Below are positions 47,065 through 55,819 of a DNA stretch of 64,000 nt, piece after piece. Each line of letters begins with the position of its first letter. Positions within the stretch are counted from its first letter, which is position 1. The stretch comes from Paenibacillus_AP thailandensis. Its GTDB lineage: Bacteria > Bacillota > Bacilli > Paenibacillales > Paenibacillaceae. The notes beneath the pieces were generated by a model. The model was not told the DNA's origin and ran no database searches. It saw only the letters and a program-made list of their open reading frames with translations. Position numbers and translations under genes: made by a program. The stretch is taken from the NCBI RefSeq assembly GCF_042685365.1, contig NZ_JBHUMY010000029.1, positions 5,247 to 69,246 on the forward strand, given 5' to 3'.

Positions 47065-47694
47065 CTAATTTCCTGCTGCGCCGTCTTTCAAGCCCGCGGC
47101 GAACAGCTGCTGCAGCCTGTCTGCGCGGCCCTCGTAAAACAAATAGCCTACCAGGCACTCCAGCGCCGTCGCCTGCCTGTAGTCCGCCGGATCGGCGTTT
47201 TTCGGAGGATTGCCCGACTTCGCGTTGCGTCCCCGCCGCACCACGTCCAGCTCCTCTTCCGTCAGCAGCGGCTGCCACAGCTCCAGCCATCTCCGCTGCG
47301 CTTTCGCGGAAACGTACGAGGTCGCTTCCTTGTGCAAATAATGCGACTTGTGATTGGCGCCGGCCACCAGATATTGTCTGACCATCAGCTCAAATACCGC
47401 ATCGCCCACATAAGCGAGAATGACGGGATTCATCAGCTTGGCCGGCTTGGACGGCGGATAGAACGGGAACGGGCTTTCGCCCGCCGCCGGACCGCCGACC
47501 GGTTCGAACGAACCGGCTTCGGCGCCGCCGGCTTCCGGCTGACGGTCCGCATCGGCTTCGGAGCGGCCGGGCCAGGTTTCGTCCGTGCCCGCGCTCCCGT
47601 GGCCGGCCGGTTCGTTCGCGCCTTCATAGGTCAATCTATCTCCATCCTCGTTCAAAACGTTGTCCAAGTTCATCGTATCGTTCCGTTCGCTCAT
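47065..47694 (-). CDS. mrnC: Mini-ribonuclease III with long N-terminal extension
   Basis: Processes the ends of 23S rRNA precursor. The RNase III catalytic fold without the dsRNA-binding domain occupies residues about 86-209 (LAYVGDAVFELMVRQYL, RRGRNAKSGNPPKNADPADY, ECLVGYLFYEGRADRLQQLF), with catalytic acidic residues present. Unlike the 143-residue B. subtilis protein it carries about 70 extra N-terminal residues rich in Gly, Ala, Glu and Asp. The start overlaps the cysS stop (ATGA); ribosome binding sites are weak and an internal start is possible. Confidence 0.9.
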   Translation of the reverse strand: MSERNDTMNLDNVLNEDGDRLTYEGANEPAGHGSAGTDETWPGRSEADADRQPEAGGAEAGSFEPVGGPAAGESPFPFYPPSKPAKLMNPVILAYVGDAVFELMVRQYLVAGANHKSHYLHKEATSYVSAKAQRRWLELWQPLLTEEELDVVRRGRNAKSGNPPKNADPADYRQATALECLVGYLFYEGRADRLQQLFAAGLKDGAAGN

Positions 47695-49130
47695 TTGCGC
47701 CGCCAACGGATCCCTTGCGGCGTATCCTCGAGCAAAATGCCTTTGGCGGTCAGCAGATCCCGAATTTCATCGGCTCTCCCCCAGTTTTTCGCGGCGCGGG
47801 CCGCAGTGCGCTCGGCGATCAGCTGCTCGATCTCCTCATCAAGCAGCTCGGCTTCGGCCGATGCGTCCGGCAGCAGGCCCAGCACCCGATCCATCGTCTC
47901 CAGCAGGTGGAGCGCCGACTTGAAGCCGGCGGCCGCAGCATCGCTGCGATTCATGTATTGGTTCGCTTCGGCGACGAGCTCGAACAAGGCGGTAATCGCG
48001 TCCGGCGTATTGAAGTCGTCGTCCAGCTTCGCTTTGAATTGCGCCAGAATGGCGGCCAGCTTCGCATCGAGCTCGGCGTCTCCGCTCGGCAGCGGCGCCT
48101 CCGAACCCGTTACGGGCGCCTTATCGTCCCCTGCCGCCGTCAGCCGATGCTGCAGGCTCGCGGCGCAGTTCGCAATCCGCTCCACGCTTTTTTCCGCTTG
48201 GGCGATCGCGTCGTCGCTGAAGTTGAGCGGGCTGCGGTAATGCGCCGAAAGCATGAAATACCGGATCGCCTGCGGCTTCACCCGCTTCAGCAGCTCGTGT
48301 ACCGTGATCCCGTTGCCGAGCGATTTCGACATTTTCTCGTTGTTGATGTGCAGATAGCCGTTATGCATCCAATAGTTGGCCAGCGGCTTGCCGTTCAGCG
48401 ATTCCGATTGCGCGACCTCGCACTCGTGATGCGGGAACTGCAGGTCGTGTCCGCCGCCGTGAATGTCCAGCGTATCGCCTGCGTATTTGAGCGCCATCGC
48501 GGAGCATTCGATATGCCAGCCCGGACGGCCCGGCCCCCACGGGCTATCCCACTTGATTTCGCCCGGCTTGGCTCCCTTCCAGAGCACGAAGTCCGCGGGG
48601 TTCTCCTTCCGCTCGCCGACTTCGATCCGGATGCCGAACTGCAGCTCCTCGAGGTTCTGGTGCGAAAGCTTGCCGTATTCTTCGAACTTCGACGTGCGGA
48701 AATAAACGTCTCCGTCGCTCGGATAAGCATAGCCTTTGTCAACAAGACCTTGAATAAACGCAACGATCTCCGGAATCTCTTCGGTTACGCGCGGGTTAAC
48801 CGTCGCCTTGCGAATGCCGAGCCCTTCGATGTCTTCGCGGAAGGCGGCGATGAACCGGTCCGCCACCTCCGGCACCGTCGTGCCGAGCTGCTCCGCTTTC
48901 TTGATCAGCTTGTCGTCGACGTCGGTGAAATTGACCACATAATTGACTTCATAACCGAGGAACTCCAAATAACGGCGCACAACGTCGAAAAAAATCGCCG
49001 GACGCGCATTGCCGATATGAATATAGTCGTAGACGGTAGGACCGCAAACGTACATATTCACCTTGCCCGGCTCGATGGAACGGAACGTTTCCTTCGTTCT
49101 CGACAACGTATTGTAGATGGAAAGACTCAT
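47691..49130 (-). CDS. cysS: cysteinyl-tRNA synthetase
   Basis: Class Ia synthetase, 479 residues. HIGH-type motif DYIHIGNARP, KMSKSLGNGITVHELL, and the zinc ligands in MYVCGPTVYD, WHIECSAMAL and PHHECEVAQSE are present. It overlaps cysE (ATGA) and mrnC (ATGA), so the cluster is translationally coupled. Expression probably depends on the T-box upstream of cysE. Confidence 0.98.
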   Translation of the reverse strand: MSLSIYNTLSRTKETFRSIEPGKVNMYVCGPTVYDYIHIGNARPAIFFDVVRRYLEFLGYEVNYVVNFTDVDDKLIKKAEQLGTTVPEVADRFIAAFREDIEGLGIRKATVNPRVTEEIPEIVAFIQGLVDKGYAYPSDGDVYFRTSKFEEYGKLSHQNLEELQFGIRIEVGERKENPADFVLWKGAKPGEIKWDSPWGPGRPGWHIECSAMALKYAGDTLDIHGGGHDLQFPHHECEVAQSESLNGKPLANYWMHNGYLHINNEKMSKSLGNGITVHELLKRVKPQAIRYFMLSAHYRSPLNFSDDAIAQAEKSVERIANCAASLQHRLTAAGDDKAPVTGSEAPLPSGDAELDAKLAAILAQFKAKLDDDFNTPDAITALFELVAEANQYMNRSDAAAAGFKSALHLLETMDRVLGLLPDASAEAELLDEEIEQLIAERTAARAAKNWGRADEIRDLLTAKGILLEDTPQGIRWRRK

Positions 49131-49786
49131 TTGTTTACTTCTCCTCCTGAAACGGGCTGCCGCAGCTCATCCAGCTGCGCCTGAAGACCGTCAATTTGTT
49201 TCTGCAAATCCCGGAACATTTCAATGACCGGATCGGGCAGCTGATGATGATTGAGCCGTCCGACCCGCTCCCCGTTTTGCTTCACGACGCGCCCCGGATT
49301 CCCGACAACGGTCGAATTGGGCGGAACTTCCCGCAGCACGACGGCGTTCGAGCCGATATTCGAATTATCGCCAACCTTAAAGGAACCTAATATTTTCGCC
49401 CCTGAGCCGATCACGACGTTGTTGCCGATCGTCGGATGGCGCTTGCCCTTCTCTTTGCCCGTCCCTCCGAGCGTAACGCCTTGATAGATAACGACGTCGT
49501 TGCCGATCTCGCACGTTTCGCCGATCACGACGCCCATGCCGTGGTCGATAAAGAAACGCTGGCCGATCTTCGCCCCCGGATGAATTTCGATCCCGGTCAT
49601 AAAACGGCTGAACTGAGATACGATGCGGGCAAGCGTAAACCATCCTCTGCGGAACAAAGCATGAGCAACGCGATGCGCCCACAGCGCATGAAGGCCGGAA
49701 TACGTGAATATGACCTCGAAGCGGCTTCTGGCAGCCGGATCGTTCTCAAATACCGTATCGATATCCGATCGGATTTGGCGAAACAT
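49127..49786 (-). CDS. cysE: serine O-acetyltransferase
   Basis: Makes O-acetylserine, the carbon skeleton for cysteine, 219 residues. The left-handed beta-helix hexapeptides (GIEIHPGAKIGQRFFIDHG, GVTLGGTGKEKGKRHPTIG) and catalytic histidines are typical. The frame extends through the leader, but the start is the ATG at 49786 (MFRQIRSDIDTVFENDPAAR) with AGAGGGGTG upstream. The C-terminus (residues about 185-219) is a predicted coiled coil (MFRDLQKQIDGLQAQLDELR). Confidence 0.97.
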   Translation of the reverse strand: MFRQIRSDIDTVFENDPAARSRFEVIFTYSGLHALWAHRVAHALFRRGWFTLARIVSQFSRFMTGIEIHPGAKIGQRFFIDHGMGVVIGETCEIGNDVVIYQGVTLGGTGKEKGKRHPTIGNNVVIGSGAKILGSFKVGDNSNIGSNAVVLREVPPNSTVVGNPGRVVKQNGERVGRLNHHQLPDPVIEMFRDLQKQIDGLQAQLDELRQPVSGGEVNK

Positions 49787-49837
49787 GTGCACCCCTCTCC
49801 TCTCTCTCCGCAAACCAAGACAACCTTGAACCAACAA

Positions 49838-50215
49838 GAAAAAGCCTCTGCAGCCAATAGCTGCAGAGGCGTATTCCGCGGTTCCACTCTGCTTGAATAA
49901 ACCCGAAGGCTTGTGCTCCGCACGCGGGGTCCGCGTGCCGGCAAATTCGGATTTATCCGTCTCGTAAGCCCGTAACGAAGGCCAGACGCCGCCCTCTACC
50001 CCGCTGAACGAACTTGCCGTTCCGCGGCTCGAAAGCTTAGCTCCCAGGCGCATGTTCCGCCTACCCGAGTTAGACAACTTGCAGCCTACATCTCCTTGCG
50101 AACGCTCTGTTGAACGCCGGCTTTGATGACGGTTGTCCTCTCTGCAAACCCAGCATAAACGTACTTTTCCTGTTCATCGCTTGTATGCCAATATAAAGAT
50201 CTGTCAGCGGTCCTA
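49838..50215 (-). ncRNA. T-box leader of cysE-cysS
   Basis: The minus-strand RNA holds the T-box sequence AGAGTGGAACCGCGG (49890-49876), a close variant of the AGGGTGGNACCGCG consensus. It is followed by a perfect terminator stem GCCTCTGCAGC/GCTGCAGAGGC (49844-49870) with TTTTTCTTG. Further 5' are the stem I landmarks AGTA and AGAGAG (about 50131-50170). Uncharged tRNA, presumably tRNA-Cys, would prevent termination. I could not fix the specifier triplet; TGC occurs at more than one candidate place. Confidence 0.9.
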
Positions 50216-50227
50216 GAATTCAAATAC

Positions 50228-50257
50228 AGTATACGCCAATACCGTTAAAAGTGACAA
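50228..50257 (-). promoter_or_regulatory. promoter of the cysE T-box transcript
   Basis: TTGTCA (50257-50252), an 18-base spacer and TATACT (50233-50228) on the minus strand, just upstream of the T-box leader. Confidence 0.65.
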
Positions 50258-50281
50258 GAGGCTATGTCGCCCGGCATCCCG

Positions 50282-50299
50282 GCCGGCGCGCGCGCCGGC
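50282..50299. repeat. 18-bp perfect GC palindrome
   Basis: GCCGGCGCGCGCGCCGGC, 31 bases after the gltX stop, without a T-run on either side. It may slow polymerase or stabilise the gltX 3' end. Confidence 0.6.
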
Positions 50300-50329
50300 G
50301 AGACCGGACCCGCCGCCCAAGATAAGGGC

Positions 50330-51793
50330 TTAACGGCCGAGTCTCTCCCGCAGCCTTGCCTCGACTTTGTCCTTGCCGAGCAGCACGATCGTCCGGTTCA
50401 GGTCCGGGCCGTGCGTCTGCCCCGTAAGCGCCGCGCGAATCGGCATGAAGAGCTGCTTGCCCTTGAAGCCCGTTTCCTTCTGCACCTGCTTGATCGCTTC
50501 TTTAATGCCGCCCTCGGTAAAGGAGGCGGATTCGTCCGTAACGCGCGCGAGGAACGCCGAAAGCACCGCCGGCACCTGCTCTTCCGCAAGCACCTCCGCC
50601 GCTTCGCTTTCATCCTGCACGTCATCCTGGAAGAAGAGGCCGGTGAGCGGCACGATCTCCGCCGTGTACCGCATTTTATCCTGGTACAGGTCCACCAGGT
50701 CCGTTACCCATGCGCGTTCCTCGGCACTAAGCTCCGCCGATACGAGCCCCGCCTTGCGCAGATGAGGCAGGCACATGTCGACGATCCGGTTCAGATCGGC
50801 CTTCTTCACGTATTCGTTGTTCATCCAGCTCAGCTTCTGCGTATCGAATACGGCAGGGCTTTTGCTAAGACGCTGGGCGTTAAACGCGGCGATAAGCTCC
50901 TCGCGCGTAAATATTTCCTGTTCGCCCTCCGGCGACCAGCCGAGCAGCGCGATAAAGTTGAACAGCGCCTCCGGCAAATAGCCGAGACCGTCGTATTGCT
51001 CGATGAACTGGATGATCGATTCGTCGCGCTTGCTCAGCTTTTTGCGGCTTTCGTTCACGATCAGCGTCATATGGCCGAATTGCGGCGGCTGCCAGCCGAA
51101 CGCCTCGTAAATCATCAGCTGGCGCGGCGTATTGGAAATATGGTCTTCCCCGCGCAGCACGTGGCTGATTTTCATCAAATAATCGTCGATGACGACGGCA
51201 AAGTTGTAGGTCGGAATGCCGTCCTTCTTGACGATGACGAAATCGCCGGTTTCGGCGGTGTCGAAGCTGATCGTTCCTTTGACCATGTCGTCCCACGCAT
51301 ACGTCTTGCCTTCCGGCACGCGGAAGCGGATGCTGGCTACGCGGCCTTCCGCTTCATAGGCTTTCCGCTGCTCTTCCGTCAAGTTGCGGTGCTTGCCGGA
51401 ATAACGCGGCGTCTCGCCCCTTGCCATCTGCTCCTCGCGCTCCCGCTCCAGCTCCTCTTCCGTGCAGTAGCAGCGATAAGCAAGCCCGCGGTCGAGCAGA
51501 TCCTGCCAATACTGCTTGTAAATGTCCAAACGCTCCGTTTGGCGGTAAGGGCCGTATTCGCCCCCTACGTCCACGCTTTCGTCCCAGTCGATGCCGAGCC
51601 ACTTCAAATATTTCAGCTGGTTCTCTTCGCCGCCGGCCACGTTCCGCTTCACGTCGGTATCCTCGATCCGGACGATCAGCTTGCCGCCTTGGTTTCTAGC
51701 AAACAAATAATTAAATAAAGCCGTTCTCGCATTCCCGATATGCAGATGGCCCGTCGGCGACGGAGCGTACCTCACGCGCACTTCTTGTGTCAT
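50330..51793 (-). CDS. gltX: glutamyl-tRNA synthetase
   Basis: Class Ib synthetase, 487 residues, with PSPTGHLHIGNARTALF (HIGH) and KLSKRDESIIQF (KMSKS-type). In most Bacilli this enzyme also charges tRNA-Gln with glutamate for later amidation. The start is the ATG at 51793 (MTQEVRVRYAPSPTG), nine bases from AGGGAG; an ATG two codons earlier is too close. Between ispF and cysE as in B. subtilis, but without a T-box of its own. Confidence 0.97.
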   Translation of the reverse strand: MTQEVRVRYAPSPTGHLHIGNARTALFNYLFARNQGGKLIVRIEDTDVKRNVAGGEENQLKYLKWLGIDWDESVDVGGEYGPYRQTERLDIYKQYWQDLLDRGLAYRCYCTEEELEREREEQMARGETPRYSGKHRNLTEEQRKAYEAEGRVASIRFRVPEGKTYAWDDMVKGTISFDTAETGDFVIVKKDGIPTYNFAVVIDDYLMKISHVLRGEDHISNTPRQLMIYEAFGWQPPQFGHMTLIVNESRKKLSKRDESIIQFIEQYDGLGYLPEALFNFIALLGWSPEGEQEIFTREELIAAFNAQRLSKSPAVFDTQKLSWMNNEYVKKADLNRIVDMCLPHLRKAGLVSAELSAEERAWVTDLVDLYQDKMRYTAEIVPLTGLFFQDDVQDESEAAEVLAEEQVPAVLSAFLARVTDESASFTEGGIKEAIKQVQKETGFKGKQLFMPIRAALTGQTHGPDLNRTIVLLGKDKVEARLRERLGR

Positions 51794-51866
51794 TCCCATA
51801 AACTCCCTTCCATTGCTGCCCGTTCGCTTCAAAGGTTTTGAAAGTAAAGTAACTATAGCATAACTT

Positions 51867-52346
51867 TTAAGCTTTCACTAGACATACGACCGATTGCGCC
51901 GCAATCCCTTCGCCCCGTCCGGCGAAGCCGAGCTTCTCTGTCGTCGTCGCTTTGACGTTTACCTGCGATAGCTCTTCCGCTTCCAGAGCTTTGGCGATAA
52001 TTTCGGCCATCTGCGGGATGTACGGAGCCATCTTCGGCTTCTGCGCGATAATCGTCGAATCGACGTTGCCGAGCTTGTAGCCCCGCTCCTTGGCAAGCTC
52101 CCATACCCGCTCCAGCAGCTTCAAGCTGTCCGCGTCCTTAAACGCTTCGTCCGTATCCGGAAAATGCTTGCCGATATCGCCGAGTCCAAGCGCCCCAAGC
52201 ACGGCGTCGGCGATCGCATGCAAAAGCACGTCCGCATCGGAGTGGCCGAGCAGCCCTTTCTCGTACGGAATCGTCACTCCTCCGATGATGCAAGGCCGGC
52301 CTTCCACCAGCTGATGCACGTCAAACCCTTGTCCTACCCGTATCAT
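51867..52346 (-). CDS. ispF: 2-C-methyl-D-erythritol 2,4-cyclodiphosphate synthase
   Basis: Cyclises CDP-methylerythritol phosphate in the MEP isoprenoid pathway, 159 residues. Metal ligands lie in GQGFDVHQL and GLLGHSDADVLLHAIADA; TTTEKLGFAGRGEGIAAQ is conserved near the end. The start MIRVGQGFDVH at 52346 fits the family; the longer frame overlaps ispD. Confidence 0.97.
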   Translation of the reverse strand: MIRVGQGFDVHQLVEGRPCIIGGVTIPYEKGLLGHSDADVLLHAIADAVLGALGLGDIGKHFPDTDEAFKDADSLKLLERVWELAKERGYKLGNVDSTIIAQKPKMAPYIPQMAEIIAKALEAEELSQVNVKATTTEKLGFAGRGEGIAAQSVVCLVKA

Positions 52347-52368
52347 GTCCTTGTTATCCCCTCTCTCG

Positions 52369-53079
52369 CTATAGCCCGCTCTCCCGCTTCGTTCGCTCCG
52401 CAAGCAAAAACTCCGCATACGGAAGATCGTCCGGCGTCGTGATCTTGATGTTCGTATAATCGCCTTGCGCGACCGCAACCCGGGCGCCAAGCCGCTCCAC
52501 CGCCATCGCGTCGTCCGTGCCGACGAACCCTTCCGCCCGCGCGCGCTCATGCGCCTCCGTCAGCAGCCCGCGCCGAAAAGCCTGCGGCGTCTGAATCGCC
52601 CACAGGCTCTTCCGGTCAGGCGTCGACGCAATCATGCCGGCTTCGTCCACCTGCTTGATCGTGTCTTTCACCGGAACGGCCAGAACGGCCGCCCCGTGCT
52701 TCTCGGCCGCGGCGCAGCAAGCTCTGACGGCGGAAGACGTCACAAACGGACGGACAGCGTCATGCACCATGACCCAATCCGTCCGACCGCCAAGCGCCTT
52801 AACCCCGTTATAGACGGAATGCTGCCGCTCGCTCCCGCCGGCGACGACCGCCTTCACTTTGGACAAGCCGTATTGCTCCGCCAATCGCCGGCAGCGTTCT
52901 TCTTCCCCGCTGCCCGCAACGACGACGATTTCCCCGACCTCATCCATACGTTCGAACACTTCGAGCGTATGAACCAGAATCGGCTTGCCCCGCAGCGGCA
53001 AATACTGCTTGCTTTCGCTCGTCCCCATGCGGGTGCCGCGCCCGGCCGCCACCAGGACGACTCCCCATTTTCCAACCAT
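52369..53079 (-). CDS. ispD: 2-C-methyl-D-erythritol 4-phosphate cytidylyltransferase
   Basis: Forms CDP-methylerythritol, the step preceding IspE and IspF, 236 residues. The nucleotidyl-transfer loop VLVAAGRGTRMG, SKQYLPLRGKPILVHTLEVF, VHDAVRPFV and VPVKDTIKQV are typical. The start at 53079 (MVGKWGVVLV) has CAGGTTGATGG upstream. IspF follows after 22 bases. Confidence 0.96.
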   Translation of the reverse strand: MVGKWGVVLVAAGRGTRMGTSESKQYLPLRGKPILVHTLEVFERMDEVGEIVVVAGSGEEERCRRLAEQYGLSKVKAVVAGGSERQHSVYNGVKALGGRTDWVMVHDAVRPFVTSSAVRACCAAAEKHGAAVLAVPVKDTIKQVDEAGMIASTPDRKSLWAIQTPQAFRRGLLTEAHERARAEGFVGTDDAMAVERLGARVAVAQGDYTNIKITTPDDLPYAEFLLAERTKRESGL

Positions 53080-53150
53080 GCCATCAACCTGCCTTGCGCT
53101 GAAAGTCCCTCGCCGCACGGATGCGGCAACAATAGTATTATCATACCTTG

Positions 53151-54248
53151 TTACAGCGCTTTTTCCAACAGCTTCGGCTTCGCAAATATCATTCGGCCGG
53201 CCGACGTCTGCAGCACGCTGGTGACGAGAACCTCCATCGTCGTGCCGATGTAGTCTCTTCCGCCCTCGACGACAATCATCGTGCCGTCGTCCAGATACGC
53301 GACTCCTTGCCCATGCTCCTTGCCGTCCTTGATCACTTGCACGATAATTTCTTCGCCCGGCAGCACGACCGGCTTAACCGCGTTCGCCAGGTCGTTAATG
53401 TTCAGAACGGACACGCCCTGCAGCTCGCACACCTTGTTCAAGTTGAAGTCGTTCGTCACCACTTTGCCGCCAAGCGCCTTGGCCAGCTTGACCAGCTTGC
53501 TGTCCACCTCGCCGATCTCTTCGAAATCGCCTTCGTAGATGAGCACTTTGACGTCAAGCTCCTTCTGGATTTTGTTCAAAATGTCGAGTCCGCGCCGTCC
53601 CCGGTTCCGCTTGAGCAGATCGGACGAATCGGCGATATGCTGCAGCTCCTCCAGCACGAATTCCGGGATGACAAGCGTCCCTTCGATGAACCCGGTTTTG
53701 CAAATATCCGCGATTCTGCCGTCGATAATGACGCTGGTGTCCAAAATTTTATGTTCTTCGAAGCCCCCTGCCTCGTCTTTCGGAAGCTCCGCCCTTCTGC
53801 GCTCAAGGAGCGCGCCAAGCGCTGCCGCAAGCTCTTCCTTCTTGCTGAGCCCGATGCTGAGCCCCACATAACCGAGCCCAAGCGCCACAACCGCAGGCAC
53901 GAGCCGGCCCACGCCTTCAAGTCCGGCCCATGCCGGATACAGCAACGCAGCCAGCAGCAGGCCCGCGATCAAGCCTCCCGCGCCGGCCGTCAGATCCAGA
54001 ACGGGCAAGCCGGCCGCCCGCTCCGTTCCTTGCTTGAGCGCCCGAATAATCGTTCCGGCGAAGGCGGTCGCTATGATCATCCCGAACACCGCTCCAGCTG
54101 CAACATACAAGTAATAAGTTCCCGAACGCTGCATTAAGCCAAGCGACTGCTCCGACCAAATGCCAGCCCCATGCATGGAACCGTGCCACTCGCTGCCGAT
54201 AATGCCACCGGCCACAATCCCTATTAGTTGAATTATACGTCTTACCAT
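53151..54248 (-). CDS. yacL: PIN/TRAM domain membrane protein (YacL)
   Basis: A 365-residue protein with about four N-terminal membrane segments, a PIN nuclease-like domain (residues about 160-290; ILDTSVIIDGRIADICKTGF, VVTNDFNLNKVCELQ with acidic residues) and a C-terminal TRAM RNA-binding domain (HGQGVAYLDDGTMIVVEGGR). Function is unproven; RNA or DNA binding at the membrane is inferred. GGAGGTG eight bases upstream sets the start. Next to disA and radA as in B. subtilis. Confidence 0.93.
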   Translation of the reverse strand: MVRRIIQLIGIVAGGIIGSEWHGSMHGAGIWSEQSLGLMQRSGTYYLYVAAGAVFGMIIATAFAGTIIRALKQGTERAAGLPVLDLTAGAGGLIAGLLLAALLYPAWAGLEGVGRLVPAVVALGLGYVGLSIGLSKKEELAAALGALLERRRAELPKDEAGGFEEHKILDTSVIIDGRIADICKTGFIEGTLVIPEFVLEELQHIADSSDLLKRNRGRRGLDILNKIQKELDVKVLIYEGDFEEIGEVDSKLVKLAKALGGKVVTNDFNLNKVCELQGVSVLNINDLANAVKPVVLPGEEIIVQVIKDGKEHGQGVAYLDDGTMIVVEGGRDYIGTTMEVLVTSVLQTSAGRMIFAKPKLLEKAL

Positions 54249-54346
54249 TATTTTCACCTCCACTAACAATTATGGTCCAATTATGGACGGGCTAATCGCT
54301 CCGGAGGGGCAATCGGTGCAATAAAAATCATTAAAAGTTTTTCTTT

Positions 54347-54375
54347 TTGAAATGGAAGAAGGGGAGGATTATAAT
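54347..54375 (+). promoter_or_regulatory. promoter of the plus-strand gene
   Basis: TTGAAA (54347-54352), a 17-base spacer and perfect TATAAT (54370-54375) on the plus strand. This is one of the best promoters in the window and faces away from yacL. Confidence 0.75.
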
Positions 54376-54435
54376 GGTAGAAGAGCTGAAATTTAGCGCC
54401 ATCCCCAGAACAGGCTAATGAAAGAGGTGGATCCA

Positions 54436-54831
54436 TTGAGCACTCCCACGCTGGAGCAATTTCAGAAGCAAGTGTCCGAGCTGCTGCTTCGGCATCGAAG
54501 CTTGCTTGACGTCATGTCCAAATTCGGACAATCCGGCGCGTCCGTCAACCGGGCCATTACCAAAGCGGTAACCGACTGCGGCTGCATCGAGCTGCATGCC
54601 CGCAGGCAGCGTTATTCGGACGATATGAGCCTGGAAGATGCCAAATCGCTGCTTGAAAGCCATCTTTCCGGCGAGCTGTGCGAGCATTGCCGCGACGTCG
54701 TGAAGTCGGAGCTTGGCCGTACGTTGTTTTATATGACCGCCATGTGCAACCTGCTGGATATCGAGATGAACGAGGTCGTCGCCGGCGAACATGCGAAATG
54801 TTCCACGTTAGGCCTGTTTAACATGACGTAA
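54436..54831 (+). CDS. conserved protein of unknown function with CxC and CxxC motifs
   Basis: The only plus-strand gene, 131 residues, predicted soluble and mostly helical (MSTPTLEQFQKQVSELLLRH at the start). Cysteines occur as DCGC (48, 50), LCEHC (82, 85), 104 and 122 (KCSTLG), which could bind a metal or form a redox pair. I associate it with a Bacillales family annotated DUF1573, but this is recall, not a search. The TTG start is chosen because AGAGGTGG lies five bases upstream, while the ATG at 54418 has no site. It has its own promoter and terminator. Confidence 0.75.
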   Translation: MSTPTLEQFQKQVSELLLRHRSLLDVMSKFGQSGASVNRAITKAVTDCGCIELHARRQRYSDDMSLEDAKSLLESHLSGELCEHCRDVVKSELGRTLFYMTAMCNLLDIEMNEVVAGEHAKCSTLGLFNMT

Positions 54832-54915
54832 ACATTTTGGACGCTGGCGAAATCTTCTTCTCCTTGCCAGACGAACCGATTCGACAAGGAAAAGAATCAA
54901 CCTTATATTTCACGC

Positions 54916-54970
54916 AAAAAAAGGATGCCCCTCACTTTCAAGCGAAAGCGGGAACATCCTTTTCTTTTTG
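54916..54970. terminator. bidirectional terminator between plus-strand gene and pssA
   Basis: AAAGGATG/CATCCTTT stem with an inner partly paired arm, seven A on the left and TTTTCTTTTT on the right. It can end transcripts from both converging genes. Confidence 0.8.
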
Positions 54971-54989
54971 AAGCTTAAGACCGGTGCTG

Positions 54990-55736
54990 TTATGCCGTAT
55001 GCTCCGACTGCTTCTGCTCGTCTTCCAGCTCCGGATCGGCATGACGCCGGCGTCTTCGTTTCGCTCCGCGGCGGTCAACGTTTTTTTTTAGCCCGTAGAT
55101 CGCATAAAGCAGCAGCGGAACGAAAATAATTTTGGATAAGTCATCCGGAAACAGCAGCCCGAGCAGCACCGTAACCGCGATAACGACCGGCACGACCCAC
55201 AGCGCTTTTTTGGAAACGCCGACCTTCTTAAAGTTCGGGTATTTGATCGTGCTGACCATCAGCAAAGCGAGCACCAGCATCGAGGCTACAAGCACCGATA
55301 CGGCGATATCTTCATGGAATAAAGCCAATGTGGCGAGCACGCCGCCTGCGGCAGGAATCGGCAGCCCTATAAAATAACCGGCGGAGCTCGAAATGACGTT
55401 GAACCGGGCGAGACGCAGCGCGCCGCACAACGGAAACAACGCCGTAATCGTCCAGGCCAGCGTCGGATTCAATTGTTGAAAAGAAGTGACGTACATAATA
55501 AATGCAGGGGCCACGCCAAATGAGATTACGTCCGCGAGCGAGTCCAGCTCCTTGCCGAATTCGCTTTGCGCGTCGAGCGCGCGGGCAACTCTTCCGTCTA
55601 CGCCGTCGAGCAGCATCGCGATGATGACCATCATCGCCGCATTCTCCGGCTTGTCATTGAAAACGAGAATAATTGCAATGACCCCTAGGAATAAATTCCC
55701 CGCCGTGAGAAGGCTTGGTATCGACTTCGTGATCAT
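54990..55736 (-). CDS. pssA: CDP-diacylglycerol--serine O-phosphatidyltransferase
   Basis: Makes phosphatidylserine at the membrane, 248 residues with about seven hydrophobic segments. The CDP-alcohol phosphotransferase signature DG-x2-AR-x8-G-x3-D-x3-D is visible (DGVDGRVARAL then FGKELDSLAD). The C-terminal tail is very basic (RRGAKRRRRRH) then acidic. AGAGGTGG before the ATG at 55736 sets the start. It lies between disA and yacL, where B. subtilis has no pssA. Confidence 0.93.
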   Translation of the reverse strand: MITKSIPSLLTAGNLFLGVIAIILVFNDKPENAAMMVIIAMLLDGVDGRVARALDAQSEFGKELDSLADVISFGVAPAFIMYVTSFQQLNPTLAWTITALFPLCGALRLARFNVISSSAGYFIGLPIPAAGGVLATLALFHEDIAVSVLVASMLVLALLMVSTIKYPNFKKVGVSKKALWVVPVVIAVTVLLGLLFPDDLSKIIFVPLLLYAIYGLKKNVDRRGAKRRRRRHADPELEDEQKQSEHTA

Positions 55737-55819
55737 CCGTTCCACCTCTTCTCTACTATGCCCTAAATGTAGCCGCGCAAACGCCGGCATCCGGGAGCAA
55801 TCTAACCATTGTAGGGGAA

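Noticed and set aside
49787..50077. 97-residue N-terminal extension of CysE
   Set aside because: This stretch is the T-box leader with a terminator; the ATG at 49786 has its own ribosome binding site.
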